Source of the DNA: Weissella sagaensis
Lineage (GTDB): Bacteria; Bacillota; Bacilli; Lactobacillales; Lactobacillaceae
Direction: 5' to 3'
Assembly (NCBI RefSeq): GCF_005405285.1
Contig: NZ_BJDT01000004.1
Location: 62,001-126,000 of the forward strand
DNA: 64,000 nt
Positions within the stretch are counted from its first letter, which is position 1. The number at the start of each line of letters is the position of its first letter. A model generated the notes under the pieces. The model ran no database searches and was not told the DNA's origin. It saw only the letters and a program-made list of their open reading frames with translations. Of the stretch, positions 1 through 8,155 are shown one piece after another. Made by a program: the position numbers and the translations under genes.

Positions 1-1
1 A

Positions 2-742
2 CAAAAACTTGAAGAGCAAACTAATCAAGCCCAAGTTAAAGCACAGCAAACTGCCGCCAAGAAAAAAGATAAAATTATTAGTGATGCACAGTCACAAGCA
101 CAACCACTAATCAATAACATTAAAATTAATATTGAACGACAAAATAAAGTTGATACTGGTCTAAACAACTCGCTAGCCCCATTTTTTGCTAGTCTATCAA
201 TTTATCTTGGTTCCCTAATAGGCGCATTACTTCTCTACAACACATATGCTAAATTTGCTCCTCAAATTGGTCGCTTTAAAGCTTTTGCCAATCTTGAAAT
301 CACGATGGCTCTTGAAGCAATTATTATTGCTGGTATCGTTACATGGGCCATTTCAGCAATGGTCGGCACTGGTAACTTTGGTGAACTTTGGTTATCACAT
401 TTATTAACTATTTTTGCTGCTTATAATTTCAATTCAATAATGCTACTACTACTTGGTCAAGTTGGAACTGCACTAAATATTTTCCTAACCATGCTACAAG
501 TTGTTGCTGGTGCTGGTATGATTCCCGTTGTAACAATGAATACCTTCTTTAAAGCCATTCGCAGCTTTGCACCCATGTATTATGGGATTACGAATGATTT
601 TAATGCCATGTACGGTGGCACCACACCAACGGCAGTATGGTATGGCTTTATATCTTTGATAATTGGAATCATCATCATTAACCTAATCATCGTTGCTTTC
701 AAGAAACAACAAACAATGTTAAGATTTGATAAATTGGGTTAA
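2..742 (+). CDS. YhgE/Pip-type membrane protein, C-terminal part
   Basis: The reading frame is open from the first bases of the window, so only the C-terminal part (about 247 residues) is present. It starts with a hydrophilic, Gln/Lys/Ala-rich, probably coiled extracytoplasmic stretch. A cluster of hydrophobic segments follows (SIYLGSLIGALLLY, then four to five more), ending in a short basic tail. This layout fits the C-terminal membrane domain of the YhgE/Pip family, which resembles ABC-2-type membrane domains; some members are phage receptors or type VII secretion accessory proteins. An internal ATG at 305 is not the real start, because the coding sense continues upstream of it. A TetR-type regulator follows after 15 bases, probably in the same transcript. 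The substrate or role is unknown. Confidence 0.75.
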   Translation, partial: QKLEEQTNQAQVKAQQTAAKKKDKIISDAQSQAQPLINNIKINIERQNKVDTGLNNSLAPFFASLSIYLGSLIGALLLYNTYAKFAPQIGRFKAFANLEITMALEAIIIAGIVTWAISAMVGTGNFGELWLSHLLTIFAAYNFNSIMLLLLGQVGTALNIFLTMLQVVAGAGMIPVVTMNTFFKAIRSFAPMYYGITNDFNAMYGGTTPTAVWYGFISLIIGIIIINLIIVAFKKQQTMLRFDKLG

Positions 743-757
743 TGGAGGTTTATACTC

Positions 758-1339
758 GTGTCAAAAGATAATCAAATTCAAGAAACAATTTTAAGTGCAT
801 TTTCAGATTTAATTCGCCAGTATGGATATCGTGGCACAACGACTAAAAAAATTGCCACGATGGCTGATGTCAACGAAAGCACGATTTTTAGACATTTTAA
901 AAATAAAGCTGGTATTCTAAAAGCACTAGTTCAAAACTATCTAATTGATGTCAAAGAAGCAGCTAATGATTTTGAGTTCCATAATGATATTGAAACAGAT
1001 TTAGTGCAAGTTGCTAATATTTATCAACAATTTATTAAACGACACCAGTCAATTTTTTTACTATCACTGCATGAATCAACAGAATTTCCAGAAATCGAGT
1101 CAGTTGTTAACCAATTACCACAATATTTCCATGATTTATTAATGGTCAAATTTCGTGAAATGGTGCAAGCTGGTGAAATTGATTCTCAAACTGATATTGC
1201 TACTGAAGTAGACAGTTTCGTCACCCTATGTTTCGGTAATGCTGTTGCTTCATTTGTTTATCCCAATTCAGCTTTATTTATTAAAGCTGAACAATTTTCA
1301 GAGAAGAATATCCGTACATTTGCTCAACACTTAAAATAA
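758..1339 (+). CDS. TetR/AcrR family transcriptional regulator
   Basis: This 193-residue protein has an N-terminal TetR-type helix-turn-helix at about residues 10-55 (GYRGTTTKKIATMADVNEST, then IFRHFKNKAGIL), followed by an all-helical ligand-binding domain. The start is GTG, preceded by GGAGG at 744-748. It lies just behind the YhgE/Pip-type gene and ends at a strong hairpin. TetR proteins usually repress their neighbours in response to a small ligand, so control of the upstream membrane protein gene is the obvious guess. The ligand cannot be read from the sequence. Confidence 0.88.
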   Translation: MSKDNQIQETILSAFSDLIRQYGYRGTTTKKIATMADVNESTIFRHFKNKAGILKALVQNYLIDVKEAANDFEFHNDIETDLVQVANIYQQFIKRHQSIFLLSLHESTEFPEIESVVNQLPQYFHDLLMVKFREMVQAGEIDSQTDIATEVDSFVTLCFGNAVASFVYPNSALFIKAEQFSEKNIRTFAQHLK

Positions 1340-1371
1340 TATATTGAATAAACATTCAACACTTTAATAAA

Positions 1372-1408
1372 AAATAGCCGCTTACCATCTTTCGGTAAGC
1401 GGCTATTT
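1372..1408. terminator. Bidirectional Rho-independent terminator
   Basis: A perfect 15-bp inverted repeat (1372-1386 with 1394-1408, 7-base loop) has a GCCGCTTACC core flanked by A and T tracts on both sides. It separates the convergent TetR gene and racemase gene and can end transcription from both. Confidence 0.92.
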
Positions 1409-1420
1409 ATATTATTATCA

Positions 1421-2761
1421 TTACCAACCAATATGATGACGACCATTTGGCTCTTTTAATTTACCATTTACAAAATCCTCAAATACTTGATGTATTATTG
1501 TAAATGCACGTTGTAAATCAGCTTCTTTAATCACCAATGGTGGCTGAAAACGTAGGGTACTACCCCGTAGCGAAATCATTAACACCCCATTTTTAAATAA
1601 ATTATAGATGATTGTATTTGTTGCTTGTTCATCACCCAAACCTGTTTTGGGATTAATAATATCAATTCCACCGTTTAAACCATATAAACGCACATCCCCA
1701 ATAAAATTAAACTGTGTCTTTTCATGAGCAAAGAAATTTTGCGCCACTTGCCCCAGTTTGGCTGACTGTGCAACTAAATCTTCTGACTTAATAACATCTA
1801 ATGTTGCTAAAGCTGCTGCTGCACTGACCACATTTCCAGCTGTTGTATAAACATTAGCTGGCGCTTGCAGACTCTGCATAATTTCACGTCGTCCTAATAC
1901 AGCACTCAATGGTATTCCAGACGCCATTGACTTGCCCATCGCAATCAAATCTGGTTTTAAGCCAAAGTGCTCAAATGACCAAAACGTTCCAGTACGGCCA
2001 TAGCCTTGATTTACCTCATCAACAGCCAATAAAATACCATGTTCATGTGCAAAAGAAGCCACCTTGTCCCAATATCCAGCCGGTGGTGCAATAATACCAC
2101 CATCGCCTTGAATTGGCTCAATCATAATAACTGCTGTTTCTTCAGCTGGTAAATAATTTTCGAATGGTTCTTTAAACGCTGCAAACATTCGCTCAACAAA
2201 ATCTGCATCACTTTCATTTACTAAACGTTTATCTGGTGACGGAAAAGGCACCTTATAAAAACCTGGTAACAATGGTCCAATCTTGCGACTCATGTTTAAA
2301 CTAACTGCTGAGGCAGAAATAGATCCATATGTTGAGCCATGATAGGCACCAACAAAAGACACAACATTTGGACGACCTGTGTAACCCCGAGCAAACTTGA
2401 TAATAGCATCATTGGCATCTGAACCTGAATTACCATAGACTACCATCCAATCATCTGGATTACCCGGTGCTAATTTAACTAATTCACTTGCTAGTTTTGC
2501 TTCCGTTGACGTAGCAAAATAAGCTGCAGTGTAATGAACTAAATTTTCAGCCTGCTTTTGAATTGCCTTAACAATTTTAGGATGAGCATGTCCCGTGTTA
2601 GTCGCACTCGCACTCGCTAACAAATCAATATATTCATTACCATCTACATCAGTTAAAATTGCACCTTTCCCAGATTCAATGACCACATCAAAATAGTAGA
2701 CACGGCCTGCTCCCGCAAAATGTTGTTCTTCTTGATTTAAAATTTCATCATTTTTGACCAT
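1421..2761 (-). CDS. PLP-dependent amino-acid racemase, isoleucine 2-epimerase-like (class III aminotransferase fold)
   Basis: The protein has 446 residues from the ATG at 2761. An upstream in-frame TTG at 2785 is unlikely because it sits on the GGGGGA ribosome site. The fold is class III aminotransferase: GNSGSDANDAIIKFAR (about 110-125), the PLP-contacting VDEV (Asp248) and the Schiff-base lysine in MGKSMASG (Lys277). Remembered blocks of the Lactobacillus buchneri isoleucine 2-epimerase are matched closely: YIDLLASASA, IEPIQGDGGII, DEVNQG, TTAGN and the C-terminal IGW. I therefore favour racemisation or epimerisation of branched-chain or nonpolar amino acids over transamination. An APC permease lies 35 bases upstream and should share its promoter, consistent with substrate import or product export. 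A GABA or ornithine aminotransferase is the alternative. Confidence 0.78.
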   Translation of the reverse strand: MVKNDEILNQEEQHFAGAGRVYYFDVVIESGKGAILTDVDGNEYIDLLASASATNTGHAHPKIVKAIQKQAENLVHYTAAYFATSTEAKLASELVKLAPGNPDDWMVVYGNSGSDANDAIIKFARGYTGRPNVVSFVGAYHGSTYGSISASAVSLNMSRKIGPLLPGFYKVPFPSPDKRLVNESDADFVERMFAAFKEPFENYLPAEETAVIMIEPIQGDGGIIAPPAGYWDKVASFAHEHGILLAVDEVNQGYGRTGTFWSFEHFGLKPDLIAMGKSMASGIPLSAVLGRREIMQSLQAPANVYTTAGNVVSAAAALATLDVIKSEDLVAQSAKLGQVAQNFFAHEKTQFNFIGDVRLYGLNGGIDIINPKTGLGDEQATNTIIYNLFKNGVLMISLRGSTLRFQPPLVIKEADLQRAFTIIHQVFEDFVNGKLKEPNGRHHIGW

Positions 2762-2796
2762 AGTTATTTTTTGTTCCCCCTTCAAAAAAATAACGA

Positions 2797-4269
2797 TTAA
2801 TCGCTTGTTTTATTTCTTAATACTGAATGCTTTGCACCGTATACAAAGTAGACAATAATACCAACAATGAACCATACTAATGCGTAAATTTTAGCTTCTG
2901 AGCTTAGTCCCCAGAATACCCAACCAGACAAAAGTGCTCCAATAGCTGGTGTTACCGGATAACCAGGCATTTTAAAGCCAGCTTCTGGCAAATCCTTACC
3001 TTCACGTTTATGCAACGCATACATTGCCAATGACACAAAAATAAAGGCAATCAATGTTCCTGCCGAAATTAATTCTGACAAGAATGAGAATGGGAAGAAT
3101 GAACCAACAATAATTGCAATTATTGTCAAAACCAATAGGCCACGATTTGGTAATCCTTTGTCTGACGTTACTTTACCCAACCATTTAGGAAGCATACCAT
3201 CACGCCCAAATGAGTAAAGCAAACGCGAACCAGCCATCATCATCCCAATCAAAGCCGTAACCATTCCAACAACAGCAATAATTGATGTAACAGCGGCAAC
3301 AATTGGATGACCGGATTGTCGCAATGCCCAACCAACTGGCTCAGCGTTATCAACATATTGTGTATATTTAAACATACCAACCAAAACAATTGAAACACCA
3401 ATAAATAAAGTAACTGCAATCAATAATGATCCCAAAATTCCACGAGGCATTGTCTTTTGTGGGTTAACGGCTTCAGCAGAATTAGAAGCAATTGAATCAA
3501 AACCAATATATGCTAAGAAAATACCTGAAACACCTGCCCAAATTCCTTGGAAGCCTCCCATAGTTGCGCCATTTGGATTATATGCTGGTACAAATGGTGA
3601 ATAATTTTCAGGATGAATAGCTGTTAATCCAACAAAAATAAATAGTAAAATTGCAAAAACTTTAACAACAACTAAAATAACTTCAATACGTGATGCTTCA
3701 TGCACGCCACGTGAAAGTAGCAAAGCGACCAAACCAATGGCGATAAAGGCAACAATATCAATGACACCACCTTTAGGACCACTAACTGCTTGAGACCAAC
3801 CAAACAAAGTATGTGTGTCTAGTGCCCCTGACAATGAAGCGGGCAATTCAACATTAACTTGTGTTAATAACCCTCTAAAATTCGCGGATAACCCAGATCC
3901 GACAAACGCAACAGCAATAATATACTCAGCTAACAATGCCCAACCAGCAATCCAACCAAACCCTTCACCAAATAGTACATTAATCCATGAATAGGCTGAT
4001 CCAGCAACTGGTAATGTTGAAGCCATCTCAGCATATGCTAATGCCACAAACCCAGCCACAACTGCTGCCAGTAAAAATGAAAAGACCACACCAGGGCCGG
4101 CATACTTTGCCGCTACAACCCCAGGCAAAGTGAAGATAGCCGTCGAAACAATTGTCCCCACACCTAATGCTAAGAAATCCTTAGTGTGCAAAACACGTGG
4201 CATTTCTGAATCTTTACTAATATATGTAGAAGCGTCCTCGCGCTCCATAAATTTTGACAATAGCCCCAT
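2797..4269 (-). CDS. APC-superfamily amino-acid permease (CAT/YfnA-like)
   Basis: This 490-residue polytopic membrane protein has about 12 predicted helices. The N-terminal APC signature is visible: FLALGVGTIVSTAIF (helix 1 with the GxG substrate loop), then YAEMASTLPVAGSAYSW in helix 3. It resembles the cationic amino acid transporter and YfnA group, but specificity cannot be set from sequence. It is the first gene of a two-gene unit with the racemase. A candidate promoter lies about 200 bases upstream, giving a long leader. The partner enzyme hints at branched-chain or other nonpolar substrates; this is inference. Confidence 0.88.
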   Translation of the reverse strand: MGLLSKFMEREDASTYISKDSEMPRVLHTKDFLALGVGTIVSTAIFTLPGVVAAKYAGPGVVFSFLLAAVVAGFVALAYAEMASTLPVAGSAYSWINVLFGEGFGWIAGWALLAEYIIAVAFVGSGLSANFRGLLTQVNVELPASLSGALDTHTLFGWSQAVSGPKGGVIDIVAFIAIGLVALLLSRGVHEASRIEVILVVVKVFAILLFIFVGLTAIHPENYSPFVPAYNPNGATMGGFQGIWAGVSGIFLAYIGFDSIASNSAEAVNPQKTMPRGILGSLLIAVTLFIGVSIVLVGMFKYTQYVDNAEPVGWALRQSGHPIVAAVTSIIAVVGMVTALIGMMMAGSRLLYSFGRDGMLPKWLGKVTSDKGLPNRGLLVLTIIAIIVGSFFPFSFLSELISAGTLIAFIFVSLAMYALHKREGKDLPEAGFKMPGYPVTPAIGALLSGWVFWGLSSEAKIYALVWFIVGIIVYFVYGAKHSVLRNKTSD

Positions 4270-4401
4270 ATACTCTACTCCTATCTAAGGTGACCGTATT
4301 AATCATGATTGACTAATTTATTAATTGCCTTAATTGGACAATTATTATTTACAATAATACCAACAAAATAAAATAAAAATCGGCCAGTAGTAATTATTTT
4401 A

Positions 4402-4424
4402 GCTATGACAATTGTTATCATAGC
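4402..4424 (-). repeat. Inverted repeat in the permease-racemase leader
   Basis: The arms GCTATGA (4402-4408) and TCATAGC (4418-4424) surround a 9-base centre. On the minus strand it lies downstream of the predicted transcription start, so it could act as an operator or as an RNA hairpin. I do not recognise the motif. Confidence 0.5.
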
Positions 4425-4472
4425 CAGTTATATAACAAAACAAATAATTATCTCCAAAACCAATTATTATCA

Positions 4473-4500
4473 ATAATACCCTGTTGGTTATAAAAGTCAA
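4473..4500 (-). promoter_or_regulatory. Predicted sigma-A promoter of the permease-racemase unit
   Basis: On the minus strand, TTGACT (4495-4500) and TATTAT (4473-4478) are separated by 16 bases. Both hexamers differ from consensus by one base. The start of transcription would be near 4466, about 195 bases before the permease start codon. Confidence 0.6.
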
Positions 4501-4571
4501 CATTTTTCTAATCTTTTTATCATTTAACTTCTAAAAGCCTTACCGTATCATGTTTAAAGTAAACTACATGA

Positions 4572-4600
4572 AAAAAGTACATAAAAATTATGTACTTTTT
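4572..4600 (-). terminator. Terminator downstream of ccpA
   Basis: A perfect 13-bp AT-rich hairpin (AAAAAGTACATAA with its complement, AAA loop) lies 22 bases behind the ccpA stop codon. It has T tracts on either side, so it may work in both directions. Confidence 0.75.
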
Positions 4601-4621
4601 ATCGTTTATATTCTTTTATAC

Positions 4622-5626
4622 TTACTTTTTTGTTGAGTCACGTGCAATATAACCATGTGGCAAAACAATATTATTAATCGCTGGTTCTTCATGGTTCATT
4701 AATTTTGTTAACATACGCATCGCAACCGCACCAATATCATATATCGGTTGTGTCACCGATGATAATTGTGGTCGTGTTATAACTGTTACTTTTGAATCAT
4801 TGCTCGTAATAATTTCAAATTCTTCAGGTACTTTTACATTAGCGTCCGTCAAACCATTAACCAAGCCAGCAGCCATTTCATCATTAGCCACCACTGCAGC
4901 GGTTACCTTTGATGACTTAACTGACTGAGCCAACTCATAACCTGATTGATAGTCATAGTTACCTTGAAATACTAATTGCTCATCATATGGTATATCATAC
5001 GTTGCTAGCGCATCTTGATACCCTAATAAACGATGTTCTTTATTCATATAGTGATTTAAATCACCAGTGATAAATGCAATGTCTTTGTGACCAGCTTTTA
5101 ATAAACGCGTTGTTATATCATTCATTGCTGACCGGTAAGCAATATTGACTGATGGTTGCGCGTCTTGATCATCAAGTAAACCTGCCAAAACAACTGGCAC
5201 ATCGGCCTTTTTAAATTCATCACGAATGGCATCATTAACAAGATTCCCCATAAAAATAATACCATCAACTTGCTTGCCCAAAAGATTTTCCATCACCTGA
5301 ACTTCTTTGGTATTTGATTCATCTGAATTTGCCAAAATAATTTGATAATGGTACATTGCTGCAACATCATCAATACCACGGGCTAATTCAGCGAAATAAT
5401 GGTTTGTAACATCTGGAATAACAACGCCAATAGTCGTTGTACGACGTGATGCTAGACCACGAGCAACTGCATTTGGACGGTATCCTAACCGATCAATAAC
5501 AGCTTTAACTTTATCTTTAGTTTCTGACTTAACATTAGCATTACCATTAACTACTCGTGAAACGGTAGCCATTGATACCCTTGCTTCACGTGCAACATCA
5601 TAAATTGTAACTGTTTGTTTATCCAT
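4622..5626 (-). CDS. ccpA: Catabolite control protein A (LacI/GalR family)
   Basis: This 334-residue regulator has an N-terminal LacI helix-turn-helix (TIYDVAREARVSMATVSRV, about residues 7-25) and the hinge helix with RPNAVARGLASR. The type I periplasmic-binding-like effector domain follows (TTIGVVIPDVTNHYFAELARG onward). CcpA bound to HPr-Ser-P or glycolytic intermediates represses or activates genes at cre sites. Identification rests on the CcpA-like sequence and on the conserved divergent arrangement with pepQ. The intergenic region carries a perfect consensus cre at 5721-5734, which points to autoregulation. The start ATG follows AAGGAGAATAG. Confidence 0.93.
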   Translation of the reverse strand: MDKQTVTIYDVAREARVSMATVSRVVNGNANVKSETKDKVKAVIDRLGYRPNAVARGLASRRTTTIGVVIPDVTNHYFAELARGIDDVAAMYHYQIILANSDESNTKEVQVMENLLGKQVDGIIFMGNLVNDAIRDEFKKADVPVVLAGLLDDQDAQPSVNIAYRSAMNDITTRLLKAGHKDIAFITGDLNHYMNKEHRLLGYQDALATYDIPYDEQLVFQGNYDYQSGYELAQSVKSSKVTAAVVANDEMAAGLVNGLTDANVKVPEEFEIITSNDSKVTVITRPQLSSVTQPIYDIGAVAMRMLTKLMNHEEPAINNIVLPHGYIARDSTKK

Positions 5627-5692
5627 TACTATTCTCCTTATCTTATCAATACAAATATGTATTCAAGTCTCGTTACTAAATCAAGTTACTCT

Positions 5693-5734
5693 AGTATATA
5701 GTAAGAACTTACGTGCATTATGAAACCGCTCTCA
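5693..5734 (-). promoter_or_regulatory. cre site and ccpA promoter region
   Basis: TGAAACCGCTCTCA at 5721-5734 matches the consensus TGWAANCGNTNWCA at every position. A minus-strand -10 candidate TATACT lies at 5693-5698, so the cre covers or borders the -35 region of ccpA. The site is also 151 bases upstream of pepQ. A weaker palindrome, TGTAACATGTTTTCA, lies at 5742-5756. Confidence 0.75.
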
Positions 5735-5885
5735 AAGTGATTGTAACATGTTTTCACTGTTTTTTTCATCATTTAATAATAATTTCACACAATGGTTAAT
5801 TGTACCATAACTTTTCTGCATGGATAGGCAATTTTTAAAAATGAGCGTACAATTAATCATATAATTATTAAAGGAGAATTTTTTA

Positions 5886-6986
5886 ATGACTGATAAACTC
5901 ATGTCAATTCAAAATTGGCTTAACGAACAACAACTCGATGTTGCCTACTTTTCAGATTTCCATTCAATTGACTACCTAACTGGTTTTAATTCCGATCCAA
6001 TTGAACGTGTCTTGGCATTATTTGTCTTCCCAGAAGACGAACCTTTTATTTTTGCACCGGCATTAGAAGTCGAAGCAGTCAAGAATTCTGGCTGGCAACA
6101 TCCCGTATATGGTTACCAAGACCAGGAGAATCCTTGGACTTTAATTAGTGAGCATCTTCATGACCATACAAAACATACTGAAAAATGGGCTGTTGAAAAA
6201 GACCAATTGACCTTAAATCGTGCTGCATTTATTCAAACAGCTGTACCTGAAGTTAAATTCATTGGTAACCTATCACCATTGATGACAGATATGCACTTAA
6301 TTAAGACACCTGATGAAATTGTTAAGTTGCACAAAGCAGGTGCTGATGCCGATCGTGCTTTTGAATTTGCTTTCGCAGCGCTAAAAGCAGGTGTTTCTGA
6401 ACTACAAGTTATGGCAAAATTAGAATATGATTTAAAAGCTTCTGGTGTCGTTGGTATGTCCTTTGAAACACTTGTACAATTTGGTGCCCATGCTGCTGAA
6501 CCACATGGTGATACTAGCAATAATACACTAAAATCTGGTGATTTAGCCCTATTTGACTTGGGAACAATTTACGATGGTTATGTTTCTGATGCCACTCGTA
6601 CAGTCGCATTCCAATCAGTATCTGATCACCAACGTGATGTTTACAATGTTGTCTTAGAAGCCCAATTAACTGCCCAAAATGCTGCTAAGCCTGGTATGAC
6701 TGCTAGCGAATTAGATGGTATTGCACGTAATGTGATCACAAAAGCTGGTTATGGCGACTACTTTGTCCATCGTTTAGGTCACGGAATTGGGTCATCTGTT
6801 CACGAGTCAATTCAGATTGCACAAGGTAACGATCTTATTTTGCAACCAGGTATGTCTTTCTCAATTGAACCTGGTATTTACATCCCTGGTGATTTAGGAA
6901 TCCGGATAGAAGACTCTGTTATTATGACTGAAACTGGTGTCGATTCATACACCCACTCATCAAAAGAATTACGTATTATCGATTAA
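5886..6986 (+). CDS. pepQ: Xaa-Pro dipeptidase (M24 metallopeptidase)
   Basis: This 366-residue cytoplasmic enzyme releases proline from Xaa-Pro dipeptides, completing casein or peptide breakdown. An N-terminal creatinase-like domain is followed by the M24 pita-bread domain. Dinuclear metal ligands are visible: Asp in FDLGTIYDGYVSDATRTV (two Asp), His in HRLGHGIGSSVHE, and the two Glu in SIEPGIY and GIRIEDSV. The length is typical of lactobacillar PepQ. The start ATG follows AAGGAG at 5871-5876. It diverges from ccpA, as in other lactic acid bacteria, and a strong terminator follows. Confidence 0.93.
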   Translation: MTDKLMSIQNWLNEQQLDVAYFSDFHSIDYLTGFNSDPIERVLALFVFPEDEPFIFAPALEVEAVKNSGWQHPVYGYQDQENPWTLISEHLHDHTKHTEKWAVEKDQLTLNRAAFIQTAVPEVKFIGNLSPLMTDMHLIKTPDEIVKLHKAGADADRAFEFAFAALKAGVSELQVMAKLEYDLKASGVVGMSFETLVQFGAHAAEPHGDTSNNTLKSGDLALFDLGTIYDGYVSDATRTVAFQSVSDHQRDVYNVVLEAQLTAQNAAKPGMTASELDGIARNVITKAGYGDYFVHRLGHGIGSSVHESIQIAQGNDLILQPGMSFSIEPGIYIPGDLGIRIEDSVIMTETGVDSYTHSSKELRIID

Positions 6987-7000
6987 GATTATTTAATAAT

Positions 7001-7035
7001 AAAAGCGCTAGTCTCAATATGAGGCTAGCGCTTTT
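7001..7035 (+). terminator. Terminator of pepQ, probably bidirectional
   Basis: A 15-bp hairpin (7001-7015 with 7021-7035, loop AATAT, one G-T pair) has the core AGCGCTAG. It ends in a T tract and lies 15 bases behind pepQ. It can also serve the convergent gene that ends at 7055. Confidence 0.9.
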
Positions 7036-7054
7036 AAATTGTGTAAAAAACGAC

Positions 7055-7615
7055 TTACTTTTCGGAAAGATCAGATAATCCCTTGACTTCTGTTTGTGAT
7101 AAACCAACATTAGGGTTTAAAATTTCAGGTTCTGCAGATGCTTCTGTCAATTCTTCAAAAGTCTCTGAATCTAGCGCATCATCAGTTGGTGACAAAACAA
7201 TATCCTCTTCAGAATCATCTGTTTCATCTGATTTAACTTGATTCTTTAAATCATTAGCTTGACTCCGTAAGTCTGCTGCTTTTTCTTGTGCTGAAGCAAT
7301 TAAATCATCAGCCTTTTCACGTAATTCAGCTGACTTATCCTCAGCCGAGGCTTTTAAATCTGCTACCTTTGTGTCAAATGCATAGCTTTTATCTGATACA
7401 AAGTCATCAGCTTTCTCACGAACAGAAGCAACAGCATCAGTCGCTGCATAGCTATAATCAACAACCTTATCACGTACGTCTGCAACAGTATCATCAAACT
7501 TTGCTTTTAAATCAGCTTGTTGTTCAACTGTCAACATCTTGTAATAACCGTATCCGGCTGCTGCTACCAAACCACCAAAGATCGTTCCTGCTAAAAATCC
7601 TTTTGTTTTTGACAT
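7055..7615 (-). CDS. YtxH-like stress protein
   Basis: This 186-residue protein has an N-terminal glycine-rich transmembrane segment (FLAGTIFGGLVAAAGYGYY, about residues 7-25). A long charged region follows, with repeats of the form EKADDLxxxAxxKxADLR (about residues 60-130) that should form helices or a coiled coil. An acidic tail (DETDDSEEDI) comes last. This is the layout of YtxH-domain general stress proteins. It follows the DUF948 gene by 24 bases, so the pair is co-transcribed as in the Bacillus ytxGH unit. The biochemical role is unknown. Confidence 0.75.
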   Translation of the reverse strand: MSKTKGFLAGTIFGGLVAAAGYGYYKMLTVEQQADLKAKFDDTVADVRDKVVDYSYAATDAVASVREKADDFVSDKSYAFDTKVADLKASAEDKSAELREKADDLIASAQEKAADLRSQANDLKNQVKSDETDDSEEDIVLSPTDDALDSETFEELTEASAEPEILNPNVGLSQTEVKGLSDLSEK

Positions 7616-7639
7616 AATATGATCCTCCTAATTTATCAA

Positions 7640-8038
7640 CTATTCTGCTGTTTTATTTGCTTTTCTATTTTTCTTATGGTTCTTACGTGCGGTGTTAGCC
7701 GCAAATACAGCTGACGCTACTTTTGTCGTATTAGAACTTGCTGAACCCTTCACCTTACTGGTTAAATTAGATGTTGCTGCATTTAAATCTGATACTGAAG
7801 TACCCAAATCAGCAATCGCTTGGAATGCTGGATCAATCGTTGCAACTTTACCATTAACGTCGCTTAGTAATGTATCAACATTTGCCAATATATCATTAGC
7901 ACCTCGAGCAATTACATCAACATCCTTTGTTAGCACACCCAAAGTTTGTGTTAATTTAACCAAAAACAATCCAATAAATAGAACCAACAATAATACCGCA
8001 ACGGCTATAATTATTAGTGCGATTTGTCCACCTGACAT
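7640..8038 (-). CDS. DUF948 (YtxG-like) membrane protein
   Basis: This 132-residue protein has one N-terminal membrane helix (about residues 5-28). A heptad-rich region with VDTLLSDVNGKVATIDPAF follows, as in DUF948/YtxG proteins, and then a basic tail (KNHKKNRKANK). It is first in a two-gene unit with the YtxH-like gene and has its own clear promoter at 8074-8102. In Bacillus the homologous pair belongs to the general stress response; that role here is inferred from family and context. Confidence 0.78.
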   Translation of the reverse strand: MSGGQIALIIIAVAVLLLVLFIGLFLVKLTQTLGVLTKDVDVIARGANDILANVDTLLSDVNGKVATIDPAFQAIADLGTSVSDLNAATSNLTSKVKGSASSNTTKVASAVFAANTARKNHKKNRKANKTAE

Positions 8039-8073
8039 GTATTCATTCCCTCCTAGTTCTCCATATAATCTTC

Positions 8074-8102
8074 ATTTTACCGTGTTACATCATAACTGGC
8101 AA
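8074..8102 (-). promoter_or_regulatory. Predicted sigma-A promoter of the YtxG/YtxH-like pair
   Basis: On the minus strand, TTGCCA (8097-8102) and TAAAAT (8074-8079) are separated by 17 bases. The predicted start of transcription is about 30 bases before the DUF948 start codon, which has a GGAGG ribosome site. Confidence 0.65.
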
Positions 8103-8155
8103 TTATCATATTTTAATTAGTTACGCTGATTGATAGATAACCGTCTTTAAAATAT

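Larger units (their letters stand above)
4270..4621. other. 352-base intergenic region between the permease and ccpA
   Basis: This very AT-rich gap holds no convincing gene. It contains the ccpA terminator at 4572-4600, a minus-strand promoter at 4473-4500, an inverted repeat at 4402-4424 and several near-repeats of AATTATTATnnnCAATAATACC at about 4337-4362 and 4461-4480. Together these form a leader of nearly 200 bases for the permease-racemase unit. Confidence 0.6.
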
